This document shows, in pieces, positions 59,231 through 64,000 of a stretch of DNA of 64,000 nt. The DNA comes from Fidelibacterota bacterium (GTDB taxonomy: Bacteria > Marinisomatota > Marinisomatia > SCGC-AAA003-L08 > GCA-002719095), in NCBI GenBank assembly GCA_002705575.1, contig PAHI01000076.1, positions 1,328-65,327 on the forward strand. The letters are read 5' to 3'. Numbering within the stretch: the stretch's first letter is position 1; the number at the start of each line of letters is the position of its first letter. The translations under genes were made by a program, and so were the position numbers. The notes beneath the pieces were generated by a model, which did no database searches, was not told where the DNA came from, and worked only from the letters and a program-made list of their open reading frames with translations.

Positions 59231-59638
59231 TTATTTAGGGTAAATAAAATTTATGTTTTTTTTAATTTTTTCTGAAAGACTCTTATGCACCGGGCAATTA
59301 ATAGCAGATCTTTCTAGTAGGTTCTTAATTTTATTAGGGTAGTTAATAGGAAAATTAATATTAATATCTATTTGTGAAATCATTCTAGGTGTTTGTGACA
59401 TTTTTTTCTTAACATTTGCAGTCGTCCCTTTTATATCTACATTATGCTTTTTAATGGCAATTGCCATAATAGTTAGCATGCAGCTTGCAAGTGATGCACA
59501 GACCAAATCGGTTGGAGAGAAAGATTGCCCTAGGCCGTGATTATCTTTAGGGGCATCTGTTTTAATTGTTGCTCCTGAGTCTAAGTGTTCTACGGATGTC
59601 CTTAAATCTCCATAATATATAATTTCAAAAGAATTCAT
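59231..59638 (-). CDS. OsmC/Ohr family protein
   Basis: A 135-residue OsmC-type protein with the two redox Cys in SLASCMLTIMAIAIKKH and INCPVHKSL, and FSPTDLVCASLASC as the family motif. It probably reduces organic peroxides. Both key residues are ordinary Cys codons, not TGA. The 115-base convergent gap before it (59116-59230) is AT-rich, with only a weak palindrome near 59206-59217. Confidence 0.88.
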   Translation of the reverse strand: MNSFEIIYYGDLRTSVEHLDSGATIKTDAPKDNHGLGQSFSPTDLVCASLASCMLTIMAIAIKKHNVDIKGTTANVKKKMSQTPRMISQIDININFPINYPNKIKNLLERSAINCPVHKSLSEKIKKNINFIYPK

Positions 59639-59653
59639 TTCATATATAGAAAA

Positions 59654-59667
59654 AGGTTATAAAACCT
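59654..59667. promoter_or_regulatory. short inverted repeat in the osmC / aspS divergent gap
   Basis: AGGTT-ATAA-AACCT forms a perfect 5-bp inverted repeat 16 bases upstream of the osmC-like start, with TATAAT immediately after at 59669. It could be an operator for the peroxide-response gene; weak evidence. Confidence 0.25.
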
Positions 59668-59708
59668 CTATAATATATTGTTATTTTATGGTATAAAATT
59701 ATAAATAA

Positions 59709-61478
59709 ATGATTAAAAGAACTCACACATGCGCAGACCTAACAATCAAGAATCTTGAAAATCAAGTAAGTCTCAACGGTTGGATTTCAAAATCAAGAGA
59801 CTTAGGGGGCCTTATATTTATTGATTTGAAAGATAGATATGGAATTACTCAGATTGTTTTTAATGAAAAGACTAATAAAAAAGCTTTTGATAAAGTTAAG
59901 CCTTTAGGTCTACAGGATGTTATAGGCGTAAAAGGTGTTGTTGTTAAGCGTCCCAATGAAGCTATAAACAAAGATTTAACTACTGGAGAAATCGATGTGG
60001 AAGTTTCTAATCTAGAAATATATAACGAAGCCAGTTCTATGCCTTTTGATGTTAATGATAGAAACTCTGCAATGGAAGAGCATAGACTTAAGTATAGATA
60101 TCTTGAGCTTAGAACTAACGAAATGCAAAATAATTTACAAGTAAGGCATGATACTGCATTAAGCGTTAGAAATTTTCTATCCAATGAAAATTTTTTAGAA
60201 ATAGAGACTCCTATTCTTATGAAGTCTACACCTGAAGGTGCTCGTGATTTTTTAGTTCCTAGTCGTTTACATAGTGGAAAGTTCTATGCATTGCCTCAAT
60301 CTCCCCAAACATATAAGCAATTATTAATGGTTTCAGGCTTAGATAAGTATTTTCAAATAGTTAAATGTTTTCGAGATGAAGATTTTAGAGCTGATAGGCA
60401 GCCTGAGTTTACTCAAATCGATATTGAGTGTTCATTTGTTACAGAAGATGACATTATTAAGCTTGGTACAGATTTAGTTAAATACATATGGAAAGAAGTC
60501 TTGGATGTTGAATTGCCCGAAACATTTGAAGTTCTGAAATATGAAGATGCTATGGAGAATTACGGTTCAGACAAACCTGATTTACGGTTTGGTATGCCTT
60601 TATTTGAATTTAGTAATTATGTAAAAAAATCAGATTTTAATGTTTTTAAAAGTATCTTGAAAAATGGAGGAAGGGTTAAAGCTATTGTTTGTCCTAATGG
60701 GGATCATTATTCAAGAAAAGTAATTGATGAGCTTACAGATTTTCTGAAAAAATATCATCATGCCAAAGGACTTGCCTGGATGAAGAATGATAATGGTGTT
60801 TTAGTAGGAGGAATAGGTAAGTTTTTTCCTAAGGAGGTGCAAGCTCAAATTATAAAAGATTTGAAGTTAAATAATACTGATATTGTCTTTATGATAGGTG
60901 ACTCTAAAAAAGTAACTCTTGATGCTTTAGGAGCTTTACGATTGGAGCTTGGTAAAAGAGAAAATTTAATTCAAGATAAATGGAAGCCGCTATGGGTTGT
61001 TGATTTTCCTCTATTTGACTGGAATGATGATAAGGAAAGATGGGATTCTTTGCATCACCCATTTACATCTCCAAATCCGGAAGATTTACATATGTTAGAT
61101 AAAAACCCAGGCTTAGTAAGATCTTGGGGTTATGATATTGTAATGAATGGATATGAGCTTGGTGGTGGATCTATAAGGATACATGATAAGCAATTACAAT
61201 CGAAAATTTTTGAGCTTTTAGGCTTGTCAGAGTCTGAGGCAGATGAAAAATTTGGCTTTTTAATGAATGCATTCAAATATGGAGCTCCTCCTCATGGTGG
61301 TATGGCTTTTGGTTTTGATCGCATTGTAATGCTATTAGTAGGTTCTAGCCAAATTAGAGATGTTATCGCTTTCCCAAAAACAACTTCAGCTATGTCTTTA
61401 ATGGATAATTCTCCTTCAGAGGTTAATTTGAAGCAGCTTGATGAGTTGCACATCAGTTTAAAAGATAAGAATAGTTAA
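59709..61478 (+). CDS. aspS: aspartyl-tRNA synthetase
   Basis: A 589-residue class II synthetase of the bacterial type. The OB-fold anticodon domain (VSLNGWISKSRDLGGLIFID) is followed by YRYLELRTNEMQNNL, TPEGARDFLVPSRLH, ALPQSPQTYKQLLMVSGLDK YFQIVKCFRDED region (motif 2), the GAD insert (about 280-410) and GGMAFGFDRIVMLLVG (motif 3). Full length. It cannot be told whether it also charges tRNA-Asn. Confidence 0.97.
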   Translation: MIKRTHTCADLTIKNLENQVSLNGWISKSRDLGGLIFIDLKDRYGITQIVFNEKTNKKAFDKVKPLGLQDVIGVKGVVVKRPNEAINKDLTTGEIDVEVSNLEIYNEASSMPFDVNDRNSAMEEHRLKYRYLELRTNEMQNNLQVRHDTALSVRNFLSNENFLEIETPILMKSTPEGARDFLVPSRLHSGKFYALPQSPQTYKQLLMVSGLDKYFQIVKCFRDEDFRADRQPEFTQIDIECSFVTEDDIIKLGTDLVKYIWKEVLDVELPETFEVLKYEDAMENYGSDKPDLRFGMPLFEFSNYVKKSDFNVFKSILKNGGRVKAIVCPNGDHYSRKVIDELTDFLKKYHHAKGLAWMKNDNGVLVGGIGKFFPKEVQAQIIKDLKLNNTDIVFMIGDSKKVTLDALGALRLELGKRENLIQDKWKPLWVVDFPLFDWNDDKERWDSLHHPFTSPNPEDLHMLDKNPGLVRSWGYDIVMNGYELGGGSIRIHDKQLQSKIFELLGLSESEADEKFGFLMNAFKYGAPPHGGMAFGFDRIVMLLVGSSQIRDVIAFPKTTSAMSLMDNSPSEVNLKQLDELHISLKDKNS

Positions 61479-61482
61479 ATAT

Positions 61483-62430
61483 ATGAAAAAAGTTATTGAA
61501 ATAAATGATGTTGATCCTATGGTTTTATCTGGCCCAAATGATGAAAATCTTAAATTGATTGAAGAAAAGTTTAAATCCTTAGTGGTTCTTAGAGGGAACA
61601 AGGTTAATCTTGATGGTAATAAAAGAGAAGTCGATATTATTTCTAGAGTTTTTCAAGAGATGGAATTAATAGCTCTTAAAAAAAGTCATATAAGTAAAAA
61701 TGATATTAGCACTTTAATTAATTTTATAGAATTTAGCGAAACTAGCTCTGAACCAGATTGTGATGATGCAGTTATTTTAAATACTCATAAAGGTGCTGTT
61801 GTTGCAAAAACAGCAGGACAAAGAAGATATTATAAATCAATTTTAAAAAATGATATTGTGTTTGCTATTGGCCCAGCAGGGACTGGAAAAACATATCAGG
61901 CTGTTGCATCTGCAGTATCTAGTTTAAAAAAGAAAGAAGTTTCAAAAATTGTTATAACAAGACCTGCAGTTGAGGCGGGTGAAAGGCTGGGTTTTTTACC
62001 AGGAGATTTGAAAGAAAAGGTCGATCCATACATCACTCCTTTATATGATGCTTTAAATGATATGATTCCAAAAGATAAATTAAAGTTATATCTTACAAAT
62101 AAGACGGTAGAAATAGCCCCTTTAGCATATATGAGAGGGAGAACTTTGCATAATTCTTTTATGATTTTAGATGAGGCTCAAAATGCAACTCAAACTCAGA
62201 TGAAAATGTTTTTGACACGGTTAGGTGTTACATCTAAGGCAATCATTACAGGTGATGTTACTCAAATTGATTTGCCTCCTTCAGATAAATCAGGGCTATC
62301 TAGCGCAGCTAAGATATTAGAAAAAATAAAAGGAATAGATTTTATTTATTTTGATTCAAAGGATGTTGTCAGACATAAATTGGTTAAAAATATAATTAAA
62401 GCTTATGAGAGAACAGATGAAAAAAAATAA
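61483..62430 (+). CDS. PhoH family ATPase
   Basis: A 315-residue PhoH-like protein with a KH-like N-terminal region and P-loop GPAGTGKTYQAVASAV, ITRPAVEAGERLGFLPGDL, MRGRTLHNSFMILDEAQNAT and ITGDVTQIDLP. PhoH-like proteins are implicated in RNA metabolism, often beside ybeY; ybeY is not here. It overlaps the thiolase gene by up to 26 bases. Confidence 0.95.
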   Translation: MKKVIEINDVDPMVLSGPNDENLKLIEEKFKSLVVLRGNKVNLDGNKREVDIISRVFQEMELIALKKSHISKNDISTLINFIEFSETSSEPDCDDAVILNTHKGAVVAKTAGQRRYYKSILKNDIVFAIGPAGTGKTYQAVASAVSSLKKKEVSKIVITRPAVEAGERLGFLPGDLKEKVDPYITPLYDALNDMIPKDKLKLYLTNKTVEIAPLAYMRGRTLHNSFMILDEAQNATQTQMKMFLTRLGVTSKAIITGDVTQIDLPPSDKSGLSSAAKILEKIKGIDFIYFDSKDVVRHKLVKNIIKAYERTDEKK

Positions 62431-63592
62431 TACAGTTATTATAGATTATGCTAGAACTCCTTTTGGTTCATTTTTAGGTGGACTTTCTTCATTTTCAGCA
62501 TCTGAGCTAGGTGCTTTTGCTATAAAAGGATTAATGGAAAAAGTGAAATTAGAAAGTTCTAAAATAGATGAGGTTATAATGGGGAACGTATTATCTGCTG
62601 GTATTGGTCAGGCTCCAGCTAGACAGGCAGCTATTTATGCAGGATTGCAAAAGTCAACACATTGCATGACTATAAATAAAGTGTGTGGCTCTGGTATGAA
62701 GGCCGTTATGCTTGCAGATCAGAGTCTTAGGTCGGAGCATTCAAATTTAATTATAGCGGGTGGCATGGAAAGTATGACCAATGTTCCGCATTATTTGAAA
62801 AATTCTAGAATAGGAAGCAAGCTTGGAGATATTAAGCAAATTGATGGTATGATTAATGATGGTCTTTGGGATATTTATGACCAAACTCATATGGGAGGAC
62901 ACGGTGAAACTTGCGCTGAAAGCTATAATATAAGTAGGGAAGATCAAGATAATTATGCGGCTAAATCGTATAAGCGTTCACAAAAAGCTATGAGTTCCGG
63001 AATTTTAAATGATGAGATTGTTGATATATTTGATGACAAAGGAGAAAGAATTGATATAAAAGATGAAGAGCCATTGCGAGTTAAATTCGATAAGATTAAA
63101 AGTTTAAGGTCAGTTTTCAAGAAAGATGGAACAATTACTGCTGCAAATGCAAGCACAATAAATGATGGGGCCGCTGTTTGCATGCTTACCTTAGAACATA
63201 AAGCTGATGAATTAAACCTAAAGCCAAAAGCACGGATTCTTGATAGTGTGAGCTTTTCTCATGAGCCAAAGTGGTTTACAACAGCTCCGATATCTGCTAT
63301 AAATAAAATTTTAGAAAATAATAATCTAGGTATTGATGATATTGATTTATTTGAAATTAATGAAGCCTTTTCTGTTGTTCCTTTGGTAGCTATGAAAAAA
63401 TTAAATATTAATATTGAAAAGTTAAATGTTAATGGGGGGGCAATATCTTTAGGTCATCCTATTGGATGTTCTGGCGCTCGTATTATAATGAGTTTAATTA
63501 ATGGTTTGAATAATAGAAACAAAAAAATAGGAATTGCTTCAATATGTATAGGTGGTGGAGAAGCGACTGCCATGCTGATTGAGAAAATATAG
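62405..63592 (+). CDS. acetyl-CoA C-acetyltransferase (thiolase)
   Basis: A 395-residue thiolase. INKVCGSGMKAVM holds the acylated Cys, GGMESMTNVPH and FEINEAFSVVP are conserved, NGGAISLGHPIGCSGAR holds the His, and ICIGGGEATAM the second Cys. ATG at 62405 or, more economically, 62417 (MKKNNTVIIDYARTPFG) starts it. It would split acetoacetyl-CoA or work in reverse. A 3-hydroxyacyl-CoA dehydrogenase follows after two bases. Confidence 0.94.
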   Translation: MREQMKKNNTVIIDYARTPFGSFLGGLSSFSASELGAFAIKGLMEKVKLESSKIDEVIMGNVLSAGIGQAPARQAAIYAGLQKSTHCMTINKVCGSGMKAVMLADQSLRSEHSNLIIAGGMESMTNVPHYLKNSRIGSKLGDIKQIDGMINDGLWDIYDQTHMGGHGETCAESYNISREDQDNYAAKSYKRSQKAMSSGILNDEIVDIFDDKGERIDIKDEEPLRVKFDKIKSLRSVFKKDGTITAANASTINDGAAVCMLTLEHKADELNLKPKARILDSVSFSHEPKWFTTAPISAINKILENNNLGIDDIDLFEINEAFSVVPLVAMKKLNINIEKLNVNGGAISLGHPIGCSGARIIMSLINGLNNRNKKIGIASICIGGGEATAMLIEKI

Positions 63593-63594
63593 TA

Positions 63595-64000
63595 ATGCAT
63601 AAAAATCAAAAGATTGGGATTGTTGGTTCTGGTACTATGGGTAATGGAATTGCCCATGTGTTTGCTCAATACGGATACAATGTTTTTTTAGTGGATTTGA
63701 ATCAATCTATTCTTGATAAAGCTATTAAAAAAATAGAATTAAACATGCAAAGGCAGGTTAAAAAAGAAATTATCAGTAAAAATCAGTTGATTGATTTTAT
63801 GAAAAATATTATAGTTAGCACAGATTTAGAATCTTTAAAGGATTCTCATCTTGTGATTGAAGCTGTTAGCGAAAAAGAAGAAATAAAAACAAAGATTTTT
63901 AAAAGTTTAGATTCCATATGCAACTCTGATACTATTCTTGCTTCAAATACTTCTTCAATATCAATAACAAAGATTGCAGAGGCTACAAAGAGACCTGATA
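63595..64000 (+). CDS. 3-hydroxyacyl-CoA dehydrogenase, 5' part only
   Basis: About 135 residues before the window ends. KIGIVGSGTMGNGIAHVFAQ is the NAD-binding start, and HLVIEAVSEKEEIKTKIF and ILASNTSSISIT match 3-hydroxybutyryl-CoA dehydrogenases (Hbd/PaaH). It starts at ATG 63595, two bases after the thiolase stop. With the thiolase and glutaryl-CoA dehydrogenase it would carry crotonyl-CoA-type intermediates to acetyl-CoA. Confidence 0.92.
   Translation, partial: MHKNQKIGIVGSGTMGNGIAHVFAQYGYNVFLVDLNQSILDKAIKKIELNMQRQVKKEIISKNQLIDFMKNIIVSTDLESLKDSHLVIEAVSEKEEIKTKIFKSLDSICNSDTILASNTSSISITKIAEATKRPD

Noticed and set aside
59231..59638. OsmC protein as a third selenoprotein
   Set aside because: OsmC-like selenoproteins exist, but both active-site codons here are Cys.
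63431..63442. G7 run in the thiolase as a slippage site
   Set aside because: It encodes the invariant Gly-Gly of NGGA and is explained by the protein; the frame is intact.

Overview
The window is a gene-dense, AT-rich (about 30% G+C by eye) stretch of a chromosome from a Gram-negative, probably marine bacterium. LPS genes (lpxH, waaA, a kdsC-like phosphatase), an outer-membrane barrel protein, several lipoproteins, dockerin-like C-terminal repeats, plant-type leucine-rich repeats and the parAB-LytM-bactofilin-ATP synthase order suggest the FCB group. My best guess is Candidatus Marinimicrobia (SAR406), but this is inferred from gene content and no marker search was run. TGA is a normal stop codon here (for example at 5401, 18385 and 37606). 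No phage, insertion sequence or CRISPR is visible, and no gene-free gap exceeds about 170 bases.

Layout. 1-9739: a yaaA fragment, a large TPR protein, class II DAHP synthase, an ornithine aminotransferase-like enzyme, a peptidase/propeller/barrel surface protein and lpxH. 9798-15561: envelope proteins (HEAT lipoprotein, second lipoprotein, penicillin-acylase-family hydrolase, BolA, LRR lipoprotein). 15580-19134: an FAD-linked dehydrogenase, glutaryl-CoA dehydrogenase and an ECI1-like enoyl-CoA isomerase. 19178-21777: tRNA-Glu, two small proteins, two hydrolases and two good terminators. 21794-27210 (minus): miaA, a glycosyltransferase, a FakA-FakB (DhaL-DegV) fusion, plsY and a frameshifted EamA transporter. 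27379-28743: the most notable region, two adjacent genes that appear to be selenoprotein genes. 28773-36698 (minus): secD, secF, purA, a zinc metalloprotease and a Rieske oxygenase. 36830-46666: parA, parB, an M23 peptidase, a bactofilin and a complete F1Fo ATP synthase operon. 46659-53678 (minus): a lipid kinase, a DUF3108 protein, waaA, the KdsC-like phosphatase, an LTA-synthase-like enzyme, a NeuA-like enzyme and rfbB. 53768-57802: glycosyltransferases and wecB. 57822-64000: peptidase E-like, PNPOx-like and OsmC proteins, aspS, phoH, thiolase and the start of a 3-hydroxyacyl-CoA dehydrogenase.

Main discovery. The gene at 27379-28098 has two in-frame TGA codons exactly where a thioredoxin-fold CxxC would lie (U-G-T-U). 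The gene right after it, in the same frame, has a TGA where the GST-like family has the Cys of its FRRCPYA motif. Conventional ORF calling breaks the first gene in two and cuts the redox-active N-terminus off the second. Each TGA site is followed, 16-18 bases on, by a small hairpin with G as the second loop base, as in bacterial SECIS elements. Together they look like a compact selenoprotein operon: an exported di-selenocysteine thioredoxin-like protein with a dockerin-like tail, and a selenocysteine GST-like protein.

Other connections: the fatty-acid kinase fusion overlaps plsY, which uses its acyl-phosphate product; the glutaryl-CoA dehydrogenase and isomerase genes overlap by four bases; and the chromosome-segregation, cell-wall and cytoskeletal genes run directly into the ATP synthase operon.
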